A DNA stretch of 31,073 nt from Chara braunii (GCA_003427395.1 BFEA01000375.1:843144-874216); one strand, 5' to 3'. Shown: positions 18,746-29,278, counted from the stretch's first letter. The notes: generated from the sequence alone by a model not told the origin. Made by a program: numbers and translations.

Positions 18746-18906
18746 GACGTGCTCGAGGAATTAGAGAACATCACGCACCAGGTAGTATGAATGGGGTCAA
18801 GCCCGCGTTTTGTTGTCCGTAATGGGTACCAACAGTCAGGCATAAGTGTGAGACGGGCGCTTTAAATGAGCAGGCGTGAAGAAGAGTCTGCGCACACTCC
18901 GAACAG
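18599..18906 (+). other. Spacer with microsatellite
   Basis: Apart from the (GA)n tract I see no feature in this stretch. Confidence 0.5.
18680..18745 (+). repeat. (GA)n microsatellite
   Basis: About 32 nearly perfect GA dinucleotides, beginning after GGTTAC and ending before CGACGTGC. The minus-strand reading gives Ser-Leu repeats without meaning. Confidence 0.95.
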
Positions 18907-19286
18907 ATGGCTTACAACGCGTGCAGAGACATGTTAGCCATCACGGGTGCGGAGAAGAGATGTCTAAGAGGCAATAGCACAAGAGAAAGGGGGTGGTTGC
19001 TAGGGAGAGTCTACATAATTGAGAGTGACTGGGAGAGAGAGGCTGTGTACGAAAATCAGACGCGAGAGAGTAGTCGTTCGTCATTTGCCTGATGCACGTG
19101 TCGAGCGCTGATGGTCATCCCCCCCTCTTCTTCTTTTTTCCAGTTTTCTTGCTCATCTTCGTGAGTGGAGCTTTCATTCGCAAGGGGAAGCAAGGGGGAT
19201 GTCACCTACTAGAGTTTTCCTTTCTGAAGGAGCAAGTGAGAGCTCTGCACGTGTGGTTTCGATCAAAGAGAGGGAGGGGAGCATGA
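18907..19286 (+). other. Two short overlapping frames, coding unproven
   Basis: ATG 18907 opens 61 codons to a TGA that overlaps the next ATG (TGATG, 19090-19094). The second frame of 64 codons has a hydrophobic stretch LFFFFPVFLLIFVSGAFI followed by basic residues, like a signal anchor. The Phe run comes from a CT-rich tract. There is no homology I can name. The overlap is suggestive of coupled translation but may be chance. Confidence 0.18.
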
Positions 19287-20117
19287 GTGGACACAGGTCA
19301 CACAGGACAAAGGTCTTTTTTTTGTTGAGTTCATCTTTTTTGGACAATTATGTGATTAATGACGGTTAGCTCTCTCAAGATGAGTTAAGAAACTTAAGTT
19401 TTCTCCAAACGGAGCTGGCGTCAAATTCGTCAATGGCTCCCTCGCCTTAGTCTGCCTTGTTTAAGTCCGATGGTTCTATTTCTGTCGTGGCGAAGTGAGA
19501 GAAGTGAGGGGGATGAGCCGACAAGAACTGTTGATGTGCGTGTGGAGAGAGGATTAGACTTTTGCGGCTTGAGGTGAGCCAGCTCCTGCGAAGGAACTGA
19601 AATTGACCGACACTAATAGAGAAACCGAGGTTATTGAGTGGTTGCAGGTAGCGAACTGTCATGAGTGAAGGAAGGGGGTGGGGAGTCAACGAGCACCAAG
19701 GGTTTAGAGAGGGTTCGCCTACCTTGCTTGGTTGATGTCATCCGCATGGGGCATACGCTTCTTGCCAAATGTGAACTTGTATCTCACCCATGCAGTGAAA
19801 AAACGTGCATCCGGAATTCTAAGTTCTTGAGGTGACAATTTTAGGAAACGAAGAGGACGATGCACCTTTGCATTCCTTACTGGCATGATTTTCGAGGAGC
19901 GCTACACGAAGCACTTATCAGTTGGTTAGTGTAAGTTGCTGCACTACAAAAGGGGTAAGGCGCATAGTATGCTCATGTGTCAGTTGCTGACGATGACGAG
20001 TGACCCGCACGAGAGAGACTGACAGGAGACATATGCACTCTTGACTGCCCCTGTGTGTAATTCTGTTTGCATGTCGAATCGACTTTGGATTGGCAGAGAT
20101 GACTCACTACTCACTTC
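19287..20117 (+). other. End of internal region before the 3' LTR
   Basis: No gene or repeat recognised. A polypurine tract should lie directly before the right LTR, but only GGCAGAGATGA at 20092-20102 is purine-rich, 15 bp away and short. A better purine stretch, GAGAGAGACTGACAGGAGAC (20011-20030), is too far off. The plus-strand primer site is therefore unclear or mutated. Confidence 0.4.
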
Positions 20118-22253
20118 TGGGTCCCTCATGCATAATTTGTATCATCTTCTATAGTTGCGCGACGACGGGTAGAGAAAAAACACTGATTGGGATTTGGCCT
20201 CCGTCTGTCTTTGAGTGACGGTTGTGGGATGTGTGTCTGAGATTGATGTCATCCTTCTGCAGTGTGGGCTCGTGCAAGCATGAGCATCATCCCAACAACG
20301 TTAAAGGGGGGGGAAGGCAGTAATCAGCGGTGAGAGAAGGGAAGATACTTAGTGCAGGCGCAGTTCTAAACCAGGTATGACACGGTAGTCTTACGTGACG
20401 GTCTGTGCCCAGGCTTTACAACGTTGACATGAGATTTAGTGGGATTGAGCCCTTGCTGATCATGCACAAGTTACTAATGACCTTGGATGCGCGTGGCTGT
20501 CCACCTTGTCGTAACCTGGCTATGTGAGGTTGCCCTTCCTTGTCGTAACCTCGCTGTGATTCCCCTATGAATGATCAGGGCTTTGGAGAGAGGGAAATGT
20601 CATTTTCGGTCAGGATTGTGGAGAGAACCGACAAGAGCACTCGACTATTGACATATGTTACTCGTCAATGAGTTGCATGATTCCCCGACCTGTTGTCATA
20701 ATTCAGCAATGGTAGCGGACAAACCAGCTTGAGGCTTTGTGTGAGACGAATTCACAAATGTCAACGATTCTTGAGTGACCAGTTTCATGAAGGGCAAACA
20801 ACATATAAGTTTCTCCTTCGTCTGTCCTTTCCTCGGGAAAATTCAGACTGATTTGCCTCACTGGCTAGTTCCCGCCACCTCCTTTTACGCCCTCTTTTAG
20901 TTTGCCCTCAGACGGTTGGCTGGTTAAGCAAAAGGTGGTCGCTGAGCAATCCTCGCTTTTATCCTAAAGGTATTGGGTTTTCCCATTTTACCGTGAAATA
21001 AGTTAGAGTTAAGTTTGAATTCCGGTCACCGTAGATTCTATACTTGTCTGATGGGAAAAAGGAAGGCTACTCTTATGGTTGTTGCATACATTCTGGCTAA
21101 ATACCCACTTGACGGAGACTAAAGGCTCCTTTAAAGTTCTGGTTCTGTCAAGGTTTCAATCGCAAGCTTATGTGTGTGCGTACGTGAATGAGGACACTCT
21201 GATTTAGTTTCCCGCTCGGACAGTTAGTTATGAATCCACCCTGTTTACCACATAGAGGTCGTGCCAGTTTGTGCCGTATGCCGATGAAAGTGGTTACGAA
21301 TTGCATCTTGTACCATTGGTGAGTGTGGCCTTGAGTCACTGAATCACTGGAGAAAGCACACATAGCAAATAAAGCTATCGTCGGTGGTGCCTTGTGCTCT
21401 ACCTGAGTACTAACTATTGCTAAGCGGTAATCGGTGAGTTATTTGAGAGGAAAACCGAGACAACGTTCTGAACTCAGAGTTTCCACTTAGGTACTGACAA
21501 AGACTGTGCTTGGAGTTGCTGTATTAGTCGTGAAGTTTTACTCAGGTTACCAAATCGGGGCCTGAACGTGCCCCAAGCTCTAACCTACTTCTCATTGCTG
21601 GTACGACTCTATATTTAGCTCCTTCTGGGTAAGTGACACTAAAGGCTAAAGTTTTAGATGGGTGTGACGAAGAACCCAACTTGAAATCACATGGTATAGA
21701 CGTCGATATTGTACATGTAAAATCCTTGTGAATCTCAACTCTCTATGAATTGCGAAGGATCTCACAGAATATGTGCGAAAGATTGTACAGACCATGTCGC
21801 CCGGGACGAGGCCAGCCTGTGTTTGGGTGGAGCATTCTGTCGACCCCTCCGACCAAGTTGACCCGGTGATCTTTCTAGGCTACTGTGTGACTAAAATGCC
21901 ACGTGGTCAGCTTACCGGTAAATGAAAAACATTCAGAAACTATAGGTTAACCAGGACCAACCGAAAATGTCCGCGCCAGCCTGACTCTGGCAATCCGCTG
22001 TACTACACTCAACATTTGTTAATTCACAGAGGACGGACGGTAATCAGCTAGCGAGTTAAGCCTCTAGTCAAGAGAGATTCATATCATTACCAGCATACAC
22101 CCAACACACTAGTGCAAACCTCGCCTTAGCATCGAGTCATCAATGGATAGTCTGAGTACAAGAGGTTTTTCAACTGTTAAAAAAAAAAAAAACAAAGTCA
22201 GAAGGTAGCTGCAGGGTTGGCATGAAAAGAAAACTATCGAGGGTAACGACAAA

Positions 22254-22493
22254 GTGGAGATGACCTGCACTCTCTATCGAGACAGAAAAGATGGATGGGA
22301 GGAAAAGGCAATCAAAGACATTCAGCACAACTTGGAACTAATGAGAGCGAGCGCATTGAGTTTGGCGAGAGGTCAAAATTTCTCTCAAAAACATATTGCG
22401 TATACTTTCTATTTCTTCGGTACAGGAGGAAAATTACACAACACTGGTTCCTTGCTAGAGACGGTGGAACAGGCCAGGGCAATGCCCAGATGA
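22254..22493 (+). CDS. LTR-encoded module B ORF (right copy)
   Basis: 79 codons from an in-frame ATG to the same TGA as in the left copy. The left start codon at 3502 corresponds to ATC at 22236-22238 here. Contains QNFSQKHIAY where the left copy lacks four residues (12 bp). Differences are few and mostly conservative (T/S, Y/H, L/F). Two diverged copies both still open is mild evidence for coding, weakened by the short length. Confidence 0.42.
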   Translation: MEMTCTLYRDRKDGWEEKAIKDIQHNLELMRASALSLARGQNFSQKHIAYTFYFFGTGGKLHNTGSLLETVEQARAMPR

Positions 22494-22690
22494 GCATAGG
22501 TACATCTGAATTCCTTGCCTGCAACACCCGCCAACACATCGTATAGCGGAGCACCACCTAGTAACCAGATAGTTCATTCAGCATTTGTGGTCAAGAGACC
22601 AGCTCAGCGACTTATTGCCTAGCCTCATTCAATCTTTTGAGTTATTATAAGTCGTCAATTAGCATTCAGTCAACATTTCATCAATGTTCC

Positions 22691-22886
22691 AACAGTACTC
22701 AGCGTTGTTATGAGCGAGCAGCACTCAGCGCTGCTATCAAGTGAACAATACGCAACGCTGTTATCAGAGATCAGTGCTCGACGCTGTTACCAGTGAGTAG
22801 TACTCATAGTTGCTTACAAGTGAGCAGTACTCATCGCTGCTATCAAGTGAGCAGTCCTCTGTGTCACTATTAAGTGGGCAGTATCC
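22691..22886 (+). repeat. Minisatellite, 26-27 bp unit (right LTR)
   Basis: Counterpart of 3945-4140, seven units plus a partial one. Best unit contains GCTGCTATCAAGTGAGCAG. The 11-bp repeat follows directly. Confidence 0.8.
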
Positions 22887-23015
22887 AATCAGTGTTAAAT
22901 CAGTATTGAATCAGTGTTCAATCAGAATTCGAATAGTGGTCAATTAACATTCAGCCATTCGGGTCACTCGAAACTTCTAGTCAGAGCCATTCAATTTCAG
23001 TACCCACTTCAACAC

Positions 23016-23670
23016 ATGAGTACGATTCAGTCATTTCCAGTCAATGGGTCCGTCTTGGCCACTCAACATTATAGCCCTCAAAGATGCAGTCCGGTATCGG
23101 TACGTCAGTGCAGTTGACTTCAGATAAGTAAACCTATCCATTTTTGTTGTTCTCACCAGTTTTGCAGCAGGCACCATCTTTGACCTCAAACTCTACGTGA
23201 AGAAAGGCAAGGAAACTCATGAGTACTTCGATTCAGTTTGGGTTGTTGCAGCCAAGTACTTAGAAGAGAAAGAGAAAGAGTTAGATGAAAATGGAGTAAG
23301 GCTGATTCGCAGTTTTGGACAAAAGCTCTACACTAATTATCCTATGCCTCCAGTCCGCTTCACTCTTACGGATGGTTCAAACTAGAGTGAACTGGTGTAT
23401 CTGACAAAAAGGTATATTTCACCTGCAGTAATTGATTATGAGGCGATGGCCAAACCATCAGAGTTCGAGCATCTCAAACGAGGGATTTTCTCTCGGTCAT
23501 ATCTCCCTACTTTATTGGAAGAGTTTTGTGCTATAGTTGGCTTTCGTATTACGGGACTCGACTGGAAATGCTCAGAGCTCGCAGGGTTCAGGTGGCTCTT
23601 CATCCAGAGGCCACAACCTCAGGGAGTACAGAGACATGGATCGAGGCACAAGAAACGCGCAACTAAATGA
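23016..23670 (+). pseudogene. LTR-encoded module A ORF, broken (right copy)
   Basis: ATG 23016 corresponds to 4270 of the left LTR. A 2-bp deletion near 23058 (GGCCACTC versus GGCCCGACTC) shifts the frame, TAA at 23125-23127 replaces CAA, and TAG at 23383-23385 replaces TGG. Otherwise it is open: SIFVVLTSFAAGTIFDLKLY, VKKGKETHEYFDSVW, a charged helix, FTLTDGSN, then past the left copy's stop to TGA 23668-23670. The tail is basic (GSRHKKRATK). None of its lesions is shared with the left copy. Confidence 0.5.
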
Positions 23671-24162
23671 GAGATTGAGTGAATGACATAGAGGGATGCG
23701 GGAGGACTCTTGACTAGTGCTGGTCATGCTCTCTTTATGTGTACTCTCTGAGATTATTATGAGTTCTCATTTTTCCTTCATTTACCCTTGTCATTGCTTG
23801 AGTCAGTCAATCTCGTATTTTTTGCATTATTTTGCTTCATGATCACGTTTTCTAATGATCTTGTCACAATTCTCAAAATTAGTAAATTGGCAAAATTGAT
23901 ACATGCATGACATATCAGAATTTTATGATTATTACTTGCACGACTCTCTGCTGTTCCGAATCAAAATAAAAGATTCCTAAGACCGGGGACCGACAAAGAC
24001 CGCAATTGAAGGGTCTCGCTCGAAGTCGGACACACACAACAGCAAGAGATTTGCTTTAATTTATTTATTTTATTTATTGCAAACAACAATACAAATCCTG
24101 CGTGATAGCCTGTTGGCTTTCCGGTCGCCTGAAGTGGTCCGACTGGAAAAAGTGCGATAACA

Positions 24163-25640
24163 CGCTCTTATTTTTTGATGAGCGCGCGGGCCTAAAAGCG
24201 CTTTGAGCACGTTTGAACGTGGCGTGGGGGGCTTTAAGCGCACGCTTATAAAGTTCATAGTAACTTGGTATAAGGTTGTCCGGTCCCTCCATTCGAAGTG
24301 GGTTCGGCTACCTTGTAGCGCCAATATAGCCTGTTTGCTCTCGTAATATCATAAAACTCTATTAGAGTCTCTTATGGGTCCACCATATGGACGCGGCCCG
24401 CTCGTTTCGGGTCCCCTCTCTCTACCACCCAGTCTTCTTCGTTAAGGGTAGGACCCTTCTTCAGGATTTTGTACCAAGCCAGGGGGATTGTCTCGACGAG
24501 TGTTTCCGCGTGCTGCTCAATATGATGACAATACCAGAGAGATTCTCTTAGTTGTTCCGTAGTCTTCCTGTGTTTTCTTTCACTGTCTCACAGGTCTCTC
24601 ACTCTTAACATTCCCCTCTTAACCTAGTTTTGGTGCAGTGAACCTGTTTCTTACGCTTCCTTGGGAATCTGTGATCCACCAATTCCTAAAGAGTGGTTGC
24701 CTACTTACTTCCTCCCAGCGGTCTGGGAGGGGTTTATTTGGAAGTGGTAACTTGCGCCAATTTTTTAAAAGAGTTGGCCAGAAGCTATCCATCTGCAAAT
24801 TTTGCCCCTCTCCCCCCTGCTGCATACATCGCTATCGTGGTATAGTCCAAAAGCGGTCCTCTAACCATGTCATTGGGTGTACATCCTGGGTGGTTGTTGG
24901 GGCCCGACAGACTAGATGCTCCAAAGTCAGGGGTACCCAGGGGCAATCCAGGCTAAACAACAGTTTCTTAATCCATTGCATCTGCAATGCGTGCGTTTGG
25001 ATTGCAGGGTCAATCAACCCCAGTCCCCCCAAACTCTTCGGCTGCACTACAACCCCCCATGCTACACGACTGATGACATTAGTTTTTTCACAGTCTCCTC
25101 GCCATAGGAAGGTGGCGATCCTGCCCCTTAATGCTTTTATGGCTGCTTTACTTAGGGACTTATATCATATGGATGCCAAAGCGACATTGTTGATTATCAA
25201 TTTGTTTAGGGCTGGTGTGCCGACCTATTTATCATTCGTGGTCGGGCAACCCTTTGTTGTCATTGATACGCCCAGGACTTTGAGCGGAGCCTCCAGGGCA
25301 ACCATTTCATACGGGGACGTTCTGGCGGTCATCCCCCTTCATAGTGCACCCACCACCCTTGTGTTTTACTTCCCTAATTGACTGTCATGTCTGAAACCTT
25401 TGTGAACCCGTTCCTCATCTTTTGGATTTCCTCCATGTTTTGTTGAGTCGCCTTCACAAAAATCGTAAGATCATCAGCAAACAGCGAGCACAGCGGGACC
25501 ACCTCCTCTGGGATGTTGGCAATTTTGATCCTAGTGATGTCCTTATTAGCCCGCAGGTTTGCTGCCAGGGCCTCGATGATGATGAGGAATAGTAGGGGGG
25601 ACCGTTCCAGTTGGATGGCTGGTGCCACTCGCTCTCTCAG
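24163..25640 (-). pseudogene. LINE reverse transcriptase C-terminal half, minus strand
   Basis: Reading down from 25640: PLLFLIIIEALAANLRANK, LCSLFADDLTIFVKA (catalytic FADD), VNM-type thumb remnants, then TFLWRGD, VVVQPKSLGGLGLIDPAIQT and ALQMQWIKKLLF, the typical end of LINE ORF2, followed by a longer C-terminal stretch (ITDSQGSVRNRF, then PDNLIPSYYELYKRALKA). Stops and frameshifts are frequent. It begins abruptly near 25640 (5' truncation, usual for LINEs) and ends where the right LTR stops. Orientation is opposite to the LINE at 222-1365. The 247-codon plus-strand frame at 24638-25381 is its antisense shadow. Confidence 0.85.
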
Positions 25641-25858
25641 AATTTTGAAAGTTAGCGTGGTCGAGAGGATCGGCTAACGGGCGAAAGCTGGCAGGTGAGT
25701 AGAGAGTTGGGCGATCCGACGAGCTGATGCTGAGCGTGCGAGGTTGACATGGGGGCCGTGACGGACTGTGGTACACGGGCGAACCTGGCTTGCATGTTTG
25801 GATCAAGCGGGGTGACAACTCTGTGAGGGTACGAGGCGACTGATTGTCCGCATCGGAG

Positions 25859-25861
<3 letters not shown>

Positions 25862-25948
<87 letters not shown>

Positions 25949-25969
25949 TGAAGAGAGAAAGAAGAACAG

Positions 25970-26039
<70 letters not shown>
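25862..26039 (+). repeat. Two long (GA)n microsatellites
   Basis: GA runs at about 25862-25943 and 25974-26039, separated by a purine-rich GAGAGTGAAGAGAGAAAGAA stretch. They create Arg-Glu and Ser-Leu frames on the two strands that are not proteins. Purine/pyrimidine asymmetry allows triplex (H-DNA) formation in principle. Confidence 0.95.
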
Positions 26040-26040
<1 letters not shown>

Positions 26041-27485
26041 GAAAAGTGTGCGACGAGTTTCTTCTTTTATCCCTCTAAGCCATTTTGTTTCTTCTTCCTT
26101 TCCTTTGAGCAATTTTGGTATTTGGCACGAGTCGCTCCTCGTTTTCCTTTCGGGATCGACATTCGGACTTGTCATTTGCTCTTTTTTGTTGACGTGTATG
26201 TTTTCATTTGCTCTCCTCGGGTATTGATAAACGGTTGTCCTCTTTCGCTCCCCTTCTCTGTCCTCTTGGATCGATGGATCTAATTGATTGATCCCCGACT
26301 ATTGGACCTTGCATGCTTTCGGACCAACGGGCCCAGGAAGTGTTGCATGAACCTCGATTCGAAACTAGGTGCATGAATGACTGTCACCTTCTTTTTGTTT
26401 ATGTATGCATGGAACTGGACACGTGGACGATGGGTATTGGTCTGAAGAAATCAAATAAGCATGTTAAATGATCAGATATTTGTCTCACGATAGGACTATC
26501 CACCCTTGGTTAACGAGCCAGCGCGTACGAGACGCGGGTCATTGGTCTTTGTCCATCGAGCCGAAGGGCAGACCTTGTGCACGCATGTGTAAGCCCGATC
26601 AGAAGAACGTGGCCTACACGCGTGTTTGCAATGCCCGTGCTCGGCCTAAATTTTCGAATGACTGAGTTTCCGCCTCATCCCGCAGTATGAATATTGAACT
26701 CCCGTTTCGACGGCTTCGTATTACTAACCGCGAGTGTCTAAGGGATCCGGAATTTCGGGAGCATTGGGAGCATGTGTGTCTGTCTGCATGACCGAGGGGA
26801 GAACTTCCTGAATTTCCATACCCCGTGGGGAACGAACGTATCTGTGAGTTGGACATCAACCGAACCCGAGAACGCATTCCCTCCCACCCGGAATTCCCCA
26901 GCTCGTACACGTGTCACGATGTCACCTTGTCGCGGAACCGGGAGTAATTATTCTGGAAATCGGCTTCCCTCCCTACCACCGCATACTGCCCTTCCATTCG
27001 CTGACCATCATCCCCTGGCGCGCAATCGCCCCATATTGGCCCCAACCCCCGTGCTTGGAGTGCTTGCGAGACCACGAGTACCGAGCCTCCGGTTTCATCC
27101 GACGAACTCGCTTGGAGGAAGAACGACGGGCGCACAGCCTTCGGCTAAGGCCAGCCGTGTCGAATTCTGAGATCAGTGACACACGACGCCGACACGTGGT
27201 CGGACAGCGCAATAGCCATAGCGTCCTGACCGTGCACCAAATACGAGTCCGACCCAAACAACGGAACCAGCAGAGGTGGTAGCCCCACGCTCAGAAGCAT
27301 ATAAACAGACTTCGACCCGCGCCTATCCACTTGCATTCCTATCTCTGAAACTTGCCACAGGAGATCTCAGTTCCGACCTGAGACTCCACCCCCATTTTCC
27401 CAAAAATCCTTGGCACGCCCCTTTTCGCACTTCCAGGCCCACTCCCACTCCGATCAGGAAGTCGCAGCGGGCATGAGGTTGGGCA
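26040..27485. other. Intergenic, no recognised gene
   Basis: Balanced to GC-rich sequence. Several overlapping frames of 60-130 codons occur on both strands (for example 26772-27170 and 26911-27282 on plus, 26973-27257 on minus). They shadow one another, lack domain motifs and show no consistent codon bias, so none is called. Confidence 0.5.
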
Positions 27486-27745
27486 TCACAGGGCCGCTAT
27501 CCAGTCCAACGGTACTGCCTGTTGGAATTTCCGGAGCTTATCATTGGGCCCTTTCACATGTTTGAGGGTTGTTCTTAGCTCAGCTCCAATTTTCCATCGC
27601 CCTTTTGTATAGTCCCAACGATCCCCGACAGTGAATACCTTTCTTTGTCCATGAGAGTCAGTGTGAGCGCTAATGGATCGAGTGAGGTTTGCTCGAGGGA
27701 GCGATGATCTCAGGATTGCCAAGCAGTGGTTGTCTCCACACCTCA
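27486..27745 (-). CDS. Possible coding remnant, minus strand
   Basis: About 86 codons from ATG (27743-27745). The translation looks protein-like, for example GDRWDYTKGRWKIGAELRTT, then LKHVKGPNDKLRKFQQAVP. I recognise no family. It could be an exon or a fragment of a decayed mobile element. Evidence is only composition. Confidence 0.2.
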
Positions 27746-27950
27746 TGCCCCTCTCCCCCACCCTGTCCCACTGCGCCCCCACACCCTTTGTCCCCTCTCT
27801 CTAACTGCTCCCTCCACCCCGCCTCATCGGAGACCTCGCCGCCACCCACAACTCCCCCCCTCCCAGTTCACCCCTGGCCCTCCACAAACCCCCCCTCCTT
27901 CAGAACCATTACCCCCCACCCCAGCCTCACCACTGCAGCCACCTGATTGA
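27746..27950 (-). repeat. C-rich tract; G-runs on minus strand
   Basis: Many runs of four to seven C (CTCCCCCCCTCCC, AACCCCCCCTCC, TACCCCCCACCCC) over 200 bp. The minus strand therefore has closely spaced G-runs able to form G-quadruplexes. Proline-rich frames here are a by-product. Confidence 0.6.
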
Positions 27951-28349
27951 TCCTCCCAACTCCGCAGCGAGCAGGTTATCTATACCTGCCCCTATCTACC
28001 ATATTTGGTCTGGCCAGGCATGACTTCGGGATAAAGCATAACTGAACAACGTCAGAACATCAGGAATCATCTGCATTGTCTGCATTTGTCTGAGAATACT
28101 AAGGCAGTATAGAACAGCCAAGATGATACCGCAGCTGGGAGCTGAGGTAGGAGACATGGAGTCACAGCAGGGAGACATGGTCTCATCTCCCCTGCCTCTG
28201 TAGTAAGAATACACCATCAACATCACTGTGTAATTATCACACAACAGACACAAATGATGCAGGTTTGCCCGCAAGAGGGAAAAAAAAAAAGGATGCTGTC
28301 AGGGACGGCTGCGGACAACTGGTAGTAATCTTGGGAAGATCAGCAGACA
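27951..28349. other. Intergenic, no recognised gene
   Basis: Contains an A10 run at 28280-28289 and a short repeat GGGAGACATGG / GGAGACATGG near 28150-28180. The minus frame at 27996-28274 has no recognisable motif. Nothing else is visible. Confidence 0.45.
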
Positions 28350-28655
28350 ACTTCTAGGTAGGGGCTGGGTCAGTGGTTAAGTAAGAGCCCCGCAATGGGA
28401 ACGAGACTATTTGCAGCTCCAAGGGATACTGGGTGCTCCATAGGAGATTAGACCAACGACTATAGCCTCAACATTGACCTGCATTGTTGTATTAAGGGGA
28501 TGGTGGACCTGGTTTATAGTAGGTGTCACTCCCCACCAATAGATGGAGCAGCCCAACAGCCAAAGCCTCAATGCCGGTGGTTCTCTTAGCACTGCTGGGA
28601 TAGTGGCCTGGCAAAAGGGCTTTTGCAAAAGAAAAAAAAAAGAAAAAAAAAGGCA
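28350..28655 (+). mobile_element. SINE-like unit with A-rich tail
   Basis: TGGGTCAGTGG at 28366-28376 resembles the RNA polymerase III A box and lies in GGGGCTGGGTCAGTGGTTAA, close to the 5' end of many tRNAs. GCAGCTCCAAGGG about 40 bp on is only a poor B box. The unit ends in an A-rich tail (28632-28651). No clear flanking duplication. It might be a tRNA-derived SINE or a coincidence. Confidence 0.3.
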
Positions 28656-28682
28656 AAAGCCAGGATTTTTTTTTCTTTCTTT
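28632..28682. repeat. A-rich / T-rich inverted repeat next to a G9 run
   Basis: An A-rich arm (28632-28651) faces a T-rich arm (28666-28682) across GGCAAAAGCCAGG; imperfect hairpin. A run of nine G follows at 28683-28691. Confidence 0.5.
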
Positions 28683-28899
28683 GGGGGGGGGAAGCTGCTC
28701 CTGAGTGACTGAGTCACCTTTTTAGTCTGAAACAGGCAAGAAAGGACAAAGTGGCACCCATGTCATCTTTTGAGTTTCAGAATGTGCAAGTTTGGTGGGC
28801 GTTGAAACGGTGGCCGTTTTTTTGAAGTGGCGTGAATGCAGATTTAGCAGTGGCTTTTTCTGCCCTGTTTCGAGAACTGCTAAAGTTGCCTATTAGGAG

Positions 28900-28907
28900 C
28901 TGTTGCC

Positions 28908-28941
<34 letters not shown>

Positions 28942-28953
28942 CGAGGGCAACAG
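28900..28953. repeat. Inverted repeat enclosing a 30-T run
   Basis: CTGTTGCCCCTC at 28900-28911 and GAGGGCAACAG at 28943-28953 are inverted copies (11 bp, one bulged C). The loop is T30 (28912-28941) plus one C. Confidence 0.75.
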
Positions 28954-29198
28954 TCTTGAGATGCATCCACAGGTGACCAGACCAGGTAATTCCAGATCAT
29001 TGTTATTGATCGTTATTGTAGCTGATATGTTGTAGATGATAGATGTAGGTAGAGTGTTGGTTTTAGACACTACTGTTACTCGATGGGGGTGGGGGAAGAT
29101 GAAAAGGGAGGCACAGTTGTTGACAAATGCTCGGTCCTTGTGTTAGCCAGGCCCCCACCAGCGGCCCCAACCCTGCACCCTAAACGTTAGGGAAAAGG

Positions 29199-29278
29199 GG
29201 CAAACATGCTGTTACCTCTCTCCACCGAGAGAGGTAACCTCCCTTCACCGAATAGAGGTAGAAAGCTATGTTTGCAGG
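29199..29278. repeat. Hairpin, MITE-like or foldback
   Basis: GTTACCTCTCT (29211-29221) and AGAGAGGTAAC (29228-29238) are perfect inverted copies with a 6-base loop. An outer pair, CAAACATGCT (29201-29210) and AGCTATGTTTG (about 29264-29274), extends the fold with one bulge. A further GAATAGAGGTAG half-copy lies between. It could be a small foldback element or an RNA hairpin. Confidence 0.6.

Larger units (their letters stand above)
1366..24162 (+). mobile_element. Giant Ty3/Gypsy-type LTR retrotransposon, about 22.8 kb, decayed
   Basis: Two direct repeats of about 4.05 kb (1366-5416 and 20118-24162) bracket a 14.7-kb interior with PBS, leader ORFs, gag, protease, RT, RNase H and integrase, in that order. 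Integrase after RNase H is the Ty3/Gypsy order. The long LTRs, ORFs upstream of gag, the tRNA-Asp type primer site and a repeat-bearing 3' region resemble what is known of plant Tat/Athila/Ogre elements, but I cannot place it by phylogeny. Every enzyme domain carries stops or frameshifts, so this copy cannot be autonomous. The expected 5-bp target duplication is not seen: ACTTC lies left of the element and CGCTC right. Ends may be off by about 10 bp because TCACTTC precedes both LTRs. Confidence 0.93.
20118..24162 (+). repeat. Right (3') LTR
   Basis: Starts TGGGTCCCTCATG and ends GATAACA, so the canonical TG..CA ends are kept here. Collinear with the left LTR except for small indels. It carries the same B-module ORF, TATA-like site, minisatellites, A-module ORF remnant and AATAAA (23965-23970). 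Divergence of several percent from the left LTR means the insertion is old, since LTRs are identical when an element inserts. Confidence 0.93.

Noticed and set aside
24638-25381. Longest plus-strand frame (247 codons)
   Set aside because: It is antisense to the LINE reverse transcriptase C-terminus, whose motifs are clear on the minus strand.
25546-26283. Ser-Leu and Arg-Glu rich frames on both strands
   Set aside because: Produced by (GA)n microsatellites.
26772-27336. Overlapping frames on both strands in GC-rich DNA
   Set aside because: They shadow each other and none has a recognisable domain.
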